A stretch of 64,000 nucleotides of DNA, taken from contig NC_088295.1 of assembly GCF_032854445.1 (NCBI RefSeq), positions 87,319,836-87,383,835 of the forward strand, written 5' to 3'. A model generated the notes under the pieces. That model was not told where the DNA came from and searched no databases. It saw only the letters and a program-made list of their open reading frames with translations. Position 1 is the first letter of the stretch; each line of letters starts with the position of its first letter. The DNA is from Liolophura sinensis. Taxonomy: Eukaryota > Mollusca > Polyplacophora > Chitonida > Chitonidae. The position numbers and the translations under genes were made by a program. This document shows positions 1 to 13,200 of this stretch, in pieces.

Positions 1-276
1 TGTGTGACGACATGTATGTCCATGAGGTATGTCACGTGATCTGTGTGAGGAGATGTATGTCCATGAGGTATGTCACGTGATCTGTGTGAGGACATGTATG
101 TCCATGAGGTATGTCCCCTGATCTGTGTGATGACGTATGTCCATGAGGTATGTCCTGTGATCTGTGTGACGACATGTATGTCCATGAGGTATGTCCCCTG
201 ATCTGTGTGACGACATGTATGTCCATGAGGTATGTCCCCTGATCTGTGTGACGACATGTATGTCCATGAGGTACGT
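1..276. repeat. 41-bp minisatellite, about 6.5 units
   Basis: Tandem copies of a 41-bp unit that contains ATGTATGTCCATGAGGTATG, beginning at 1, 42 and 83 and continuing with small deletions to about 276. The array runs off the left edge, so its full length is unknown. It lies in the intron before the first visible DGK exon. Open frames across it on the minus strand are a by-product of the repetition. Confidence 0.95.
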
Positions 277-1185
277 GAGATCTGAGAAGAACACAGATTA
301 GGACCACACTGAATTACCTACCTTGAGATCACCCCCTCGTTAAAAACGTACATTGCTAGAAGCAGACTGTGGTTAGGTGGCACCTCAGTAGTATGTCTAG
401 TAACAAGTTTCCGAGATAAAGTGGCATAGCTAGTTGAAGACCTAGTTTTAGGACAGATTTTAATTTTGTAATCTAAGTTGGAAAGTCCAGGAAAATTTTT
501 TTTTTAATCAATTCAGAACGTTATTTTAAAATCGTGGACCTAATTAAATATAACAGAGAGCTTCGCCAAACTCTTTAAGCTGAAAAAGGTGAACTTTATT
601 CACGATATCTTGACATCTGCGACTCACAAAGGCTGATTTGGTTGTTTTTTTTTGTTTACATTTTATTGCCTAAAAACTATTTGTCTCTGTCATGACATAA
701 CCTACAGGCTGCATGCTTTAATAGGCAAGGTCCACTCTTTGTAGTCTCACGCCTCAAGTTGTGCAGTACGTCATAGTCGCTGTGGTGTAACAAGGGAGGT
801 AATTCAGGGCAGGGCTATTCAACCGTATTCATATTCTCTTTCTTGCCTCAGTGACATTCTGAAGTATTTCATCAGTTAGTGGTTTGCTTTAGTCATGAAA
901 ATTATTTGAAATTGGTATGCTGGCAAGGTATAGAAATATAAGAAACTTTTTCTACAGATAATAATTAAGAGAAGACATAGTTACGATATAAATAGACATT
1001 GTTTTATACATGAAACAGCTGATTTTGCTGTTGACCACAACCACAGTGTAAAGCACGAAAGCCTGGTTCTCCACTTAACAGCGAAGTTGCCACAAAGACT
1101 CTAAAACTGGCAGTATTATGATTTCACCAGGAGATGTCTGATAATTTGCTCATAACAAATATCAAGGTCTTCTCTTTTGTTGCAG
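277..1185 (+). other. Intron of the DGK gene (3' part)
   Basis: Unique AT-rich sequence with no coding exon that I can recognise. It ends in the pyrimidine-rich acceptor TCTTCTCTTTTGTTGCAG directly before 1186. The preceding exons, expected to encode C1 and EF-hand domains, are not in the window. Confidence 0.7.
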
Positions 1186-1277
1186 GGTCAAAGTTCATTT
1201 CAGATCACACCCTTAGATAACTCCCATCCATTACTTGTATTTATAAACCCTAAAAGTGGCGGAAAACAAGGCACAAA
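1186..1277 (+). CDS. DGKB/DGKG-like: DGK exon w1: start of catalytic domain
   Basis: Acceptor TTGCAG ends at 1185 and donor GTAAGT starts at 1278. Frame 0 from the first base gives [13 protein letters not shown] followed by [18 protein letters not shown]. The NPKSGG stretch is the first hallmark of the diacylglycerol kinase catalytic domain. The last codon (AA) is completed by the first G of the next exon, giving Lys. Confidence 0.95.
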
Positions 1278-4200
1278 GTAAGTTTTCACCATTTGGTATC
1301 TTAATTTGGTGTGGCTTACTTAAAGACATAAATCTCCTTCAAAGTAATTGATTTGTCAAAGAAAAAATTTTTAATTTTGGACAAGGGTTTTTCATGACTT
1401 ATGTGAAGTGATATTTTAAATGAAGGTTGTAATGAAATTTTTGTCTTTATGAATTGGTGGAAAATACTACAGTCTTGCAATCTTTTTATCTGTTTATGTG
1501 ATGTATTCTATTTGTGTTTCATTGAGGGATGTTCATATCACTATTGCTTTCTCACTATCACCGTAGAAGTAATGACAGTATTCACTAAAACATGTGAATG
1601 GGGCCTCCGTGACTAAAGGGGTTAGCATGCCAGCATGGCGCAATGATCCAGGAGCCTTTCATCAGGGCAGTTACTGTGAGTTCGAGTCCAGCTCATGCTG
1701 GCTTCCTCTCCAGATGTAAGTAGGAGGGTTTGCGAGCAACCTGCAGATGGTCGTGTGTGTTCGTCAAGCTCTGCCTAGTTTCCTCCCACTAAAATGCTGG
1801 TTGCTGTTGTATAAGTGAAATATTCTTGAGTACGGAATTAAAAACACCAATCAAACAAATAAATTAATACAAATTACATATGGATGTATATTTTTGTTTG
1901 TAATTGACAGGATGCTACGAAAGTTTCAGTACTTGCTCAATCCCCGTCAAGTGTATGACTTAATGAAAGGTGGACCCATGCCAGGGTAAGCTTAGCTTTC
2001 TCATAGGGGTTGATATTAAGATACCTGTTCACAGGTGAAGTGCAAAAGTTTTTGATCTGAAACTGAGTGTTGCCATGGCTTGTTCGCCTTGAATTTTGGA
2101 ATGTCCTGGCATCTCAGTTGCCCTAGTGCAATTGTCGGTCAGCTACATTTTTTTTGTAACATGAGTGACAAGTGGTGCCACAATGTTCTAGAAACAAAGA
2201 TAAGGGACAGACATTTCCATACATTGTACTGACAATTGTAAAGATATATATTATAAGGGGCCTCCGTGGCTCGGTTAACGTACTAGCGCAGCATAATAAC
2301 CCAGGAGCCTCTCACCAGTGCCGTCACTGTGAGTTCAAGTCCAGCTCATGCTGGCTTCCTCTCAAACCGTACGTGGGAAGGTCTGCCAGCAAACTGTGGA
2401 TGGTCATGGGTTTTCCCGGTTTCCTCCCACCATAATGGTGGCTGCCGTCGCATAAATGAAATATTCTTTGGTACGGCGTAAAAACACCAATCAAATAAAT
2501 ATATTTATATTGTAGGTACTTGATGAATAATTTTCACAATGCAAATTTTCGTAATTTACCTTCTACAATAAGAGGAGAAGAATGTTGACAACAGTGTGTG
2601 TGAAATTTGAATGCATTGCAGTTCACCTTTAAGCCAGAAAGTATATGAGTCTGGGAATGATAAAAAATTGCCATGCTCACAACTGCTTTGGAGTATTGTA
2701 GGCCATATGAGTGTAAGGGTGTTCAGTGACTCAAGGGACATAATTCAACATGGATTTCTACTTTTCTTTGTGTATACTGCATTATCTCCCCTGTATTGGC
2801 AAGCTACAGCTGGATCTGTGCTGCATTTCAGTTAATGTTAGGTAATTTAAGCAAAAAAGGTACTTGAGGCTCATCACATGCATTTCTTCCATATTTTACC
2901 TACCATTTGTTACATAATATCATTTGGTTAAATGAGAACATGATGATCATTTCAGATTACAGTTTTTCAATGATGTTCCCAATTGTCGGATATTGGCTTG
3001 TGGCGGTGATGGAACAGTTGGCTGGTTGCTGGACTCCTTAGGTAAGGCCCTATCCAAGAATTCTACTGCATGCTCATTGTGTAATGCTTAGTGGAAATGT
3101 CCTTTGAAAAACCCTTTTTATAACTATAATTTTTGAGAATTTGTTTTAAGTCTGTGATTGTTGGATGGATTTTGTTTATTTGACTGTGTGCGTCATCATG
3201 TTCAAGAATATAAGAAAGCGACAAAAATATAAGAAATATGAGAAAGTTTCCCATGAACATAGACAGGTGGGTGAGGGAAGGAACTAGAACTAGACCTTTG
3301 TACTGTGCCAAGTTCCTTTGTACTGAGCTGGGTAACTTTATATTGAGCCAGATACCTTTGTACTGAGAAGGGTATATTTGTACTGAGCCAGGTGCCTTTG
3401 TACTGAGCAAGGTATATTTGTACGGATCTAGGTACCTTTGTACTGAGCCAGGTATCTTTCTTCTGAGCTGGGTACCTTTGTACTGAGTCTGTTTGCACTA
3501 AGGAGGGTATCTTAGCACTGAGCTGGATACCTTTGTATTGAGCATGGTACTTTTGTACTGAGAGGGTATTTTTGTACTGAGCCAAGTACCAGATAGACCT
3601 CTTGTGAAGCTGCACTTGGATAAGCATGAGCTCAATTCAAATGTACAGCTTCATTACTCAAAGCATGGTCTCCAGCAAAGACACTTTAGCTCACTGAACT
3701 AGAGAGGGTCCCTCAAGTGGTTGATGTCAGGAGTTTTTGTACTGGATAATGTTATACTCTGGCCTTTGTGTCAGTTGTTTAAAACATGTTTTGTAATGAA
3801 ATCAAAGTTTACTGAAGCATAACAAAGAGTGATATGGATATGTACTTTTTTTTTGTTTTTCATATCATCATTGACCCGCTGTCACCAACTCCTATGATGA
3901 TGATGATGTTGTTCTTGTAATTCTCCTTAGATAAAATGACCTACACGGTGCAGCCTGCAGTGGCAGTGTTACCTTTGGGGACAGGCAATGACCTGGCTAG
4001 GTGTCTGCGCTGGGGAGGAGGTTAGTTACACCATCTACCAAACTGGATGTCTGCTAATAATGCATGTACATGTGTCAATTACATACTACATGTTACCTAC
4101 ATGTAGCAGTTTCTATATGCTACATTTATGTTATACCAAGTAGTGCATGTTCCATCAGTTTTTGCACTACCTGCCACATATTACATGATATATGTATCTA

Positions 4201-7200
4201 TCAGTTTATGCATTACTTGTCAAATACATACACTACATATTACTATGTTACAACATGTACACTCTAAAAGCCAACTTAAATGCTTATTGTTATAAGGCTG
4301 ATTACTACATGCTATGTACTAATATTACTACATGTGGTAATTGTGTTGTTCCCAGTTACCTGAGCTAAGCCGTACTGGGCATGAGGAGCCCTCATAACTA
4401 TTTTCACAGTAAAGAGTCCAAAAATGATGCAGTTATGATGGGAAATTTCTTCAACTGTTTCGTTTTCAAATGTATGTTGAAAGAACTTCCCATCCACTTC
4501 CACTTCTGTGAAGTTTTAATGTAAATGATTTTGTATATTTTGTTATATTGTTATTCAAATGTCCTACATTTTACTAGTTACACTGCTACACCCTACTTTT
4601 AGCTTAGCACTAGCTTAGCAGCATCCTATGCTGCCAGGTACAGTGATGAAAAAAAAACAAACACACCTGTGTAAACTTGATCAGTGTTCTTATAACAGCA
4701 AAACACTACCAGAAGTAATATTTCAGCAAAAATTACTGTGACTTTTAGACACTACCTGCCTAAACCGGCCCGGATAGCACAGTTGGTAGAGCGTCCGCTT
4801 CGGGACCGGTAGATCCAGGATCAGTCCTTGGTCGAGTCACACCTAAGACTTTAAAAGAGGAAGTTGTAACTTCCTCGCTTGGCGTTCAGCATGAAGGGGA
4901 TAGTGCAACGACTGGTTGACCCGTATCAGTATAATGGCTCGGGCGGGGCGGCTTACTTGCCTTCGGTAAGTCGTCTCAGTGATGCAGCACTAAATAAAAG
5001 AGCGGTGGAAATCCGTCCTGCAACAAGGAGGCACATTACACGTGCATGCACCCAAATGATTCCTTCGTCGTCATACGACGTTAAACCCCAAGCACTCACT
5101 CACTCACTCACTACCTGCCTAATACATATTATAATCATTATCCTGACCTTGCTTCTGTTGTCATCATGTCACAACATGGCTGTGTATGTCAGCAACCTGT
5201 GGATGGTCATGGGTTTCCCCCGGGCTGTGCCCTGTTTCCTCCCACCATAATGCTGGCCGCCGTCCTGTAAGTGAAATATTCTTGAGTACGGCGTAAAACT
5301 CCAATCAAATAAATAAATAAACATGGCTGTGTAACATAATATCTACAAACACAAACAATGTTCACACCTAGAATTACACCTACAAGAAACCACTCTTTTC
5401 TGCAGGCAGGTAAAAATAATAAAAAAATTCATTATATAGTTTTCACTAGTTTTCATTTTATTGATTGAGTTTTGTACTTTTTACTGCCTTTATAAATACA
5501 CATCCATAGTCTCATAAGGTATTAAATTGAGTCTGCAGTCTTATGACCATATGCTTTTTCTGTATTATGTGGTTGTGGCAATTCATTTGACATCCTTGGT
5601 ATGTGCATAATTTGTAATGAGTTTCTCTGATTATCTCTGCAGGCTATGAAGGTGACAATTTAGCAAAAATTTTACACAAAATAGAACACAGCACACAAGT
5701 AATGATGGACCGGTGGCAGATAGAATTCTCTAAACCAGATGATGTGGAGGAGGAACAGGGGGACCCTATTCCCAGTAACATCATCAACAACTACTTCTCT
5801 GTTGGTGTGGTGAGTAGAACCAGTACACAGTTAGATAAGCTTAAGAGTTGGGAGACCCTATCCCCAATAGCACCATCAAAAGCTGTGTGTACTTCTCTGT
5901 CAGGGCGGTGAGTAGAACCAGTACACTGTTAGATAAGCTTAGGAGTTGGGAGACCCTATCCCCAATATCACCATCAAAGCTGTGTGTACTTCTCTGTCAG
6001 GATGGTGAGTAGAAACTGTTCAATAATGCGGCTTGGTTAGATCTAACCCTGTAAATGCGACTTGCTCCCAGAGGTTATTCTTGTTTAATGTATTAACAGG
6101 GAGAACTTATAATAGTTTTAGTATTGACTAGTTCCAAATGTACCTTGAATGGTTGTGGGTTTCTCGCCAGCTCTACTTCTCTCACCATAATACTGACCAC
6201 CATTGTATAAGTGAAATATTCTTCAGTACAACGTAAAACACCAATCAAGCAACTAAATAAGTAAATAAATTACCTTTAAAATAATGGCTGTAACCCAGGA
6301 CAGGTGCACAGGTCATATATTGTGTATTTGTTTATATATTATATGTACATGTTTTGTTCATCAACTTTTTTTAGGCTACATTGAAAACTGTGTTAATAAA
6401 CAGTGACTGGTTTGATTTTTATTTAATTTTTATTATGTTTTTTTACAGGATGCGTCAATTGCTCACAGATTTCATTTAATGAGAGAAAAACATCCTGAAA
6501 AATTCAACAGCAGGTTAGCTTATTTTATTTTGAAATCTGTATGTACATGCATGTTCTGTCAAAATAGTCCAAGGTAAGTGTTTATCTTATTTGGAGATGG
6601 AAATTAAATTAGTTCTGTTGTGAAGTGTCATTAGTGAGGGGAGTATAGTTTGTGTGTGTGAACAAGCATGTTCATGTAGCCTGAGGGGGAACATCCTGCC
6701 CTCCTCCTCCACCCTTACCTTCCCTGGTATTAGATCACAGTTACATGGCTGTGTGAGGGCTTAACACTCAGGCCTCCCCCTCACACACCAGCATTGCACA
6801 ATCTAGCCTTTATTTGACGAGACTTCCACACAAGAACACCTTAAATATTTGGAGCTTATTTACAGATGAGAGATAGATGGCTGTATATAGGGGGCTGTTT
6901 AGTGAGGGCCAGATGGGAAAGCCAGCCTCCATGTCTCAGGGCTAGCTCAACCTGACTCCACTATAAGATGGCAAATCTGGAGTGTACCTGTCTCTTATCA
7001 TAGAACTATGTGTCCACATGGCCGTTTGTTTTCTTGTTAGGCAATAAGGGACGCATATCTTTAGATGGCATCTGTAAATGCTTCCGTACAACTTGAGTAC
7101 ACATGGTGGGGTGTGAATGATGTGGCCTACTTCCATGGAAACTTCATCCTTGGGGTTGAACTTAACTACGGAATGTAATTGGCTGTTGGGTTCAGTGTAA

Positions 7201-10200
7201 TTTAAGAGGTACCTGTCTTCCTGGATGTTAGCTGGTCCTTCAGTTGAATGAAAAAAAACATGATTAAACTGATTAAAATATTAAATTAAAGGATCGTGAA
7301 TATAATGGAATCAAATCTCTAGCAACAAACTAACTTATATCACCATCAGCCAGCCCTGTATCTTGTCATATATGCATGTCTGTGTTTAGTTCTCTAGTTA
7401 TACTTACTGTACGTACATTTAACTATACCAGGATAGAACAAGTCCACCAGGGCTTTATACCTGCCTTGCAGTCATTCGAACATTTTTTTATAATCATGAA
7501 TGTTTATACTAATAGTTTCTGTTTTATATCTATATATACAACTGAGTTTTGGTGAATTTAACAAACAGACATCGTGCAGAATCCATACTTTAGATTTATT
7601 GTAGTTATGGCCACTGGTATCCAAATTACACATTATTACATCCCAGGTGAGTTGGATCAACTGTTACTGGCCTGACCATATCACCAAGACAGCAGACCCC
7701 TTTCAATTTCAAGCCTTGGTAATGTGATGGGTGCAGTAGTTGGTTATTGTTTAGTTCTGTTGTGTAGTTGGTTGTTCTTATCAAATGTTTATATAGGTGT
7801 GGTCTTCTGTTCCTTCTTGTTTGTCACTGTGATTTGTACAAAAATCCAATGTACATAATTTGTTGAAATGAACTGAAACCAACTTTGATGATGAGTGATA
7901 CATAAATAATCATAGTGTATATATGAAATTGTTAAGCTTTAGAATTATGAAGAGAAATCCATGCTGCCATCATGCAAGATTTCCCGGACTATTCATGCTT
8001 GATGAAAAATGCCAAGTCCATCTTCAGTTGTACTTAATGAAGTTTATGAACGAAGTTAACCCAGGAGATACAAAAACTGTTCAGCTCCACTATAAAGGTT
8101 TTGTTAAAAACTGAAAAGATCTGTCCGCTTACAGTTGCTAAATCTGCTGCTCAGGCCATATATTTCACAGATCCATCACATATTGATAGATATCTTGTCA
8201 CAAGATTGACAGATTTGATGTCATTGTGTCAAAGTTTTCTCCCTTTGAATGCCTCTCCTGTGGTGGAGAAAAAATGAAAGTGACAACCGGTAGTTTTTAC
8301 CTGTATCAACAGGTGTGTGTGTTTGTTTTGCCAGCTCTCGGGGCTGGGTTTTTATATGCACGATGTTACCTGTGTTATCTGTGGATAACAAAGATCAGGC
8401 GTGTATATGTTAATCCATGTACCTTAAGGTGTCTGAGTTCAGGTCATGGGTCATGGAGGTCTGAGGTTAGAACCACACCCAGTGCTAGTCAGTATAAGCC
8501 CAGTCCTGTTGTACATTTTTGTTCTGCCAGCAGGAACTATTTCATTCTTGCAATGTGTCAGTCTTTAAGGCAGTTATCTGTTATCAAGTTTATCTTTTAT
8601 TCCACACTAATCCATTCACTCAATCCTTTACATTGAAAATATTTGTTAATTTCACTTTGTTAGATTTTGGTAAGTCATTTAGCCAATCCATCACCTTGTT
8701 AGATAAAGCACCTGTGTTGTGAATATTATAGTTTCGTCTTGAGGGACAAATGCTGGGAACTGATCAGACTATGGCAGTAACAAAAAACTGCCCAGAGGTG
8801 TACAAACTACCTGTAGTTGTGCATTGTCATTACACAGTCAAAATTCCATTCTGCACCACCAGAACTAGTCATTTATTTTCTAAGATTTGATTGTAATAAA
8901 GTTTAATATTTAAATGTCTTTTTTTATCAATTTAAATTATTTTATGCACAGGATGAAGAACAAATTGTGGTATTTTGAGTTTGGGACCTCGGAGACATTT
9001 GCAGCAACCTGTAAAAATTTACATGAAGATATTGACATTATGGTAAGTTGAGCATCAGTGATGATTTTTCGCACTGTATTCATTCTTTGTTTACTCTTCC
9101 TTGCTTCACATTCGTCCAAACTTGTTTAGTTTCTGCTTGGATTAATGTACCAGTTGTGTTAGTTTCAAGTTTCTATCAGTACTGTTACTAATAACTTCTA
9201 ATAGTATGGAGAAAGGTTTGTACTGATCAAGCTGAGGAAAGTAAGTAGTTGGTACAGTGCTATTGTAATTGATAATTTTTAAATTGAATAATTGTATTAA
9301 ATTGAACCATTACGATATCTCATGTTTTCACATTCATCTAAATGATTTTCCTGTTGTTTCTAGTGTGATGGTGTTTCACTAGACCTAGCCAATGGACCCT
9401 CATTGGAAGGCATAGCTCTGTTAAATATCCCCAGTATTTATGGAGGTTCCAACCTATGGGGTGAAAACCCAAGCCAGAAAAAACGAAAGAAAGCTCAGAA
9501 AGGAAAGAAAGATAAAGACAAAGAGTATTCAACTAGTAGCATGTCGTCTGCCGAACTCACTAGAGCTGTTCAAGGTATGTGTATCCCAGGTGTGTGGAAC
9601 TTTTCATACTTCTGCATCGTTGTTGTCTGTGAGAGTGAATTGTGATTAGACATGACCAGTATTGTTCATGGTACATGTGTTCTGGGGAAACTCTTGCTGT
9701 TTAAATGCAAGTGGTTTTGAGTGACCGTTCAACCTTTTCACATGTTTGCAAGGTGTTTATTCAAGCATATTCTGAAGGCAATATTTGGTGGAGACTGATA
9801 AAATTATACTGAAATGGGACAATCCAACCAATATAGTTTTGTTTACAAAATGAAATTAAAATTTCACTGAGAGTTGCTCTTTCATATGTGAAAAGGTTGA
9901 GGAATTAGTAGTCACATGTGCTGGTATAAGAAATAAGAAACAAAGTAAGAAGTTCAGAAATGACCAAAGCTGACATTTTGTTGTTTCGATGTGCTGCAGA
10001 GTTGATAATCCATGTAGCTCATAAAGTAGTCTTTCCTTAAAGGTTGCTTAGAGAGATGACCTTTATGTAGGTGTGGTTGTTGGGTTTTTTTTTTAAGTTC
10101 ATTCACAACAATTCATAAACAATTTTGGATTGTTAAAATTATTGCAAACATATGTACATGTGCTTGAAGAGATCCAATTGTGTGCAGACTCCTGCAACTC

Positions 10201-13200
10201 CAGATACAATGTAGATAAGGTGGATACAAGCCTAATCGTGGTAATCTGAGTTAACATTGGTTCTGACCCCAACATGTCTCTCAGGTTGGGATTTCTATGT
10301 CCCCACTCATGATATATGGGGCACTGTTTATAGAGGGCTCTGATCTTCAGTCGAGAAATCATGTGTAAAACCACCATTGCGGAGGGCTTTATATTAAAGA
10401 CATTCACTTTTGTCGGAATCAGAATTTTCTTGTTCGCAATTATATGAAACCTAATCTGTTCTTTGTGGTTTGTGTACAGCGTAGTGTTAGCTGCTGGCTG
10501 CTGCTCTCCACCAGGTCATCTCTGGCAGCCAATCCAGCCTGGAGTGGCGACTCCCCTTTCAGCCAATAACACTGCCTTTATGCATCTCAGTTCCTGCTGA
10601 GATCCACTCTCAGCACTTTATTTGTAGCTCGTTGCATACTGAGTTTTGTCTTGCACACAAGACCTGCTTCGGGTTGCTGCAGCTCCCCACTGATACATCT
10701 GAGGCAGATAGAATTACAAAAGACAAGATAAAGGATGTGCCTAACTTGCTTAATTAAAAGATGTTGTTAAATGGCTAAAGCCTTGTGTTTAGCAGAAAGC
10801 TGGAAGCAGTAGGATGATGGGAGCCATTAGTCAGCACTCCAGGGGCCTTTGTCTTCCATGAAGTTAAAAAAAAAAAATAAAATAAATCAGAAAGGGAGAA
10901 AATATGGCACGTATAATATCAGTGGACAATTGAGACCATTGTAAAAACAATCTTTATAAATTGAAGGATGAATGTTTTTGGGTGTTTTTTTTTTTTTTGG
11001 AAAGTTTCGAAACTAAAAGTTTCAAAAGATGTTATAGGCTTGCACATAAGATCAGTTCTAAAACAATATTTGCAGCTGGATATTCACTGTGATTTCAGAT
11101 GTCTTGTGATGTGTAAGATTTATTTATTTATTTGATTGGTGTTTTACGCCATACTCTAGAATATTTCACTTACACGACGGCGGCCAGCATTATGGTGGGT
11201 GGAAACCAGGCACAGCCTGGGGGAAACCCATGACCATCCACATGTTGCTGAAAGACCTTCCCACGTACGGCTGGAGAGGAAGCCAGCATGAGCTGGACTT
11301 GAACTCACAGCGACTGCATTGGTGAGAGACTCGTGGGTCATTACGCTGGGCTAGCATGCTAACCAACTGGGCCATGGAGGCCCCTGATGTTTTAGATGTT
11401 TTAGATGTTTTTATGTAATATTTACATTCTGTAGGAAAGTGTTCATTCTGTAGGTGTAAGTGTAAGTCATTATAACTTTTATGACTGCTGGTAACTGTGG
11501 ATATATTTCTCTAGCTGTCAACAGTTACTACTTCTGAAACCCTTGCTGATCATCTGTTTTTTGTTACACCTATGTGCTGATTACTGTTCTGCAGCTTTTG
11601 ATTGTGTTTGTTCAGCTGTTGATGGGGTGTGTGCAGCTGTTGATGGTGGTTGTGCAGCTGTTGATGGTGGTTGTGCAGCTGTTGATTGTGGTTGTACAAC
11701 TGTTGATGGTGGTTGTGCAGCTGTTAAAGGTGGTTGTGCAGCTATTGATGGTGTGTGTGCAGCTGTTGATGGTGGTTGTGCAGCTGTTGATGGTGGTTGT
11801 GCAGCTGTTGATGGTGGTTGTGCAGCTATTGATGGTGGTTGTGCAGCTGTTGATTGTGGTTGTACAACTGTTGAAGGTGGTTGTGTAGCTGTTAAAGGTG
11901 GTTGTGCAGCTATTGATGGTGGTTGTGCAGCTGTTGATTGTGGTTGTGCAACTGTTGAAGATGGTTGTGTAGCTGTTAAAGGTGGTTGTGCAGCTGTAGA
12001 TGGTGGTTGTGCAGTTGTTGATGGTGGTTGTACTTCTGTTGATGGAGATTGTGCAGTTGTTGATGGTGGTTGTTGATGGATTTTTCGTCTTCAACTATTA
12101 TAAATGATGACCATATTGAAGACTGTTCTGTAGTCATTTGTGATTGTGTTATGGAATATTGTTCGAGTATGATAGGAGTAATATTGTAAGACTCTACAGC
12201 TATTGATGACTGTATGAATGACTATTGTAAGACTCCACTACTGTTGGTGAATATACAAATGACCATATTGTAAGACTCCACTACTGTTGGTGAATATACA
12301 AATGACCATATTGTAAGACTTTACAACTATTCATGACTATACAGATGACTATATTGTAAGACTCTACAACTATTCATGACTATACAGATGACTATATTGT
12401 AAGACTCTACAACTATTGATGACTATATGAATGACTGTATTAACAAATTTGTGACTATTCTACAGGTTCATTTATTGATGGCAGTAGTGACACTTACTCT
12501 ACCTCTGTGTGTTAGGCTGTCCACGCTGCTCAAGTAGGTCACTATCCACCCTGCAGGTATTGGCTGTGCAGCAGTTATCTTTTCTGCATGTACTTTTAAT
12601 ATAAACCTTTTACCCATGTACTGCATTCCCCAGCTCTTAAATGCCGTCTTCCCATGGTGTTGTTCTCTTAAATCTGATATATTTATGTATAGATGTTAAA
12701 ATCTGCTGATGTTTCACTGAGTAGATATCGGTGACCGGCTGATAGAAGTGGTGGGGCTGGACAACTCTATGCATGTAGGACAGGTTTATGCAGGCCTTCG
12801 GGCTTCTGGACGGCGACTGGCTCAGTGCTCATCGGTCGTCATCAGGTCAGTTATCTCCCTTAGATTTCTATAGATATTTCATAAGATACGGTGTAAACTA
12901 GTGACATGTAGTCTATGTCACAGGTGTGTATGTTACATGCAAGATCATGTGTTTCACTGAGCCATGCTGATGAGACTGTCATTTGTTGTCGTGATTTGTT
13001 TTGTACAAGGAAAGTCTTTGTTGGCGCCTTTGGGTTTCAAAAAGCTAGATAATGTTCAAAAGAGGTAGTAAGGTGCAGTTTCTGAACTGTTCTGGCTCCC
13101 TGCGAATATCAATAACTATAAGAGCAGAAACATTTAACCATACAGGTTAGAAAATGTATCTGGTGTCTGGTAAAGGTGTGTTGCCTCACCTGCCTTTCTG

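Larger units (their letters stand above)
9575..12724 (+). other. DGK intron w8 (3.1 kb)
   Basis: Holds a full SINE-A copy on the minus strand, a 21-bp minisatellite and a 43-bp tandem repeat. A stretch at about 10460-10860 is unusually rich in mixed, non-repetitive sequence and is treated as a possible regulatory element. No extra exon was recognised. Confidence 0.8.

Noticed and set aside
4764-4850. tRNA-like A and B boxes suggesting a tRNA gene
   Set aside because: Part of SINE-B; the cloverleaf is not maintained, and the element has a SINE body, tail and target-site duplication.
11543-12094. Long open frames on both strands (up to 177 codons) with AAVDGGC-type repeats
   Set aside because: They come from a 21-bp minisatellite inside a DGK intron; the unit length divisible by three keeps frames open. 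No splice or domain support.
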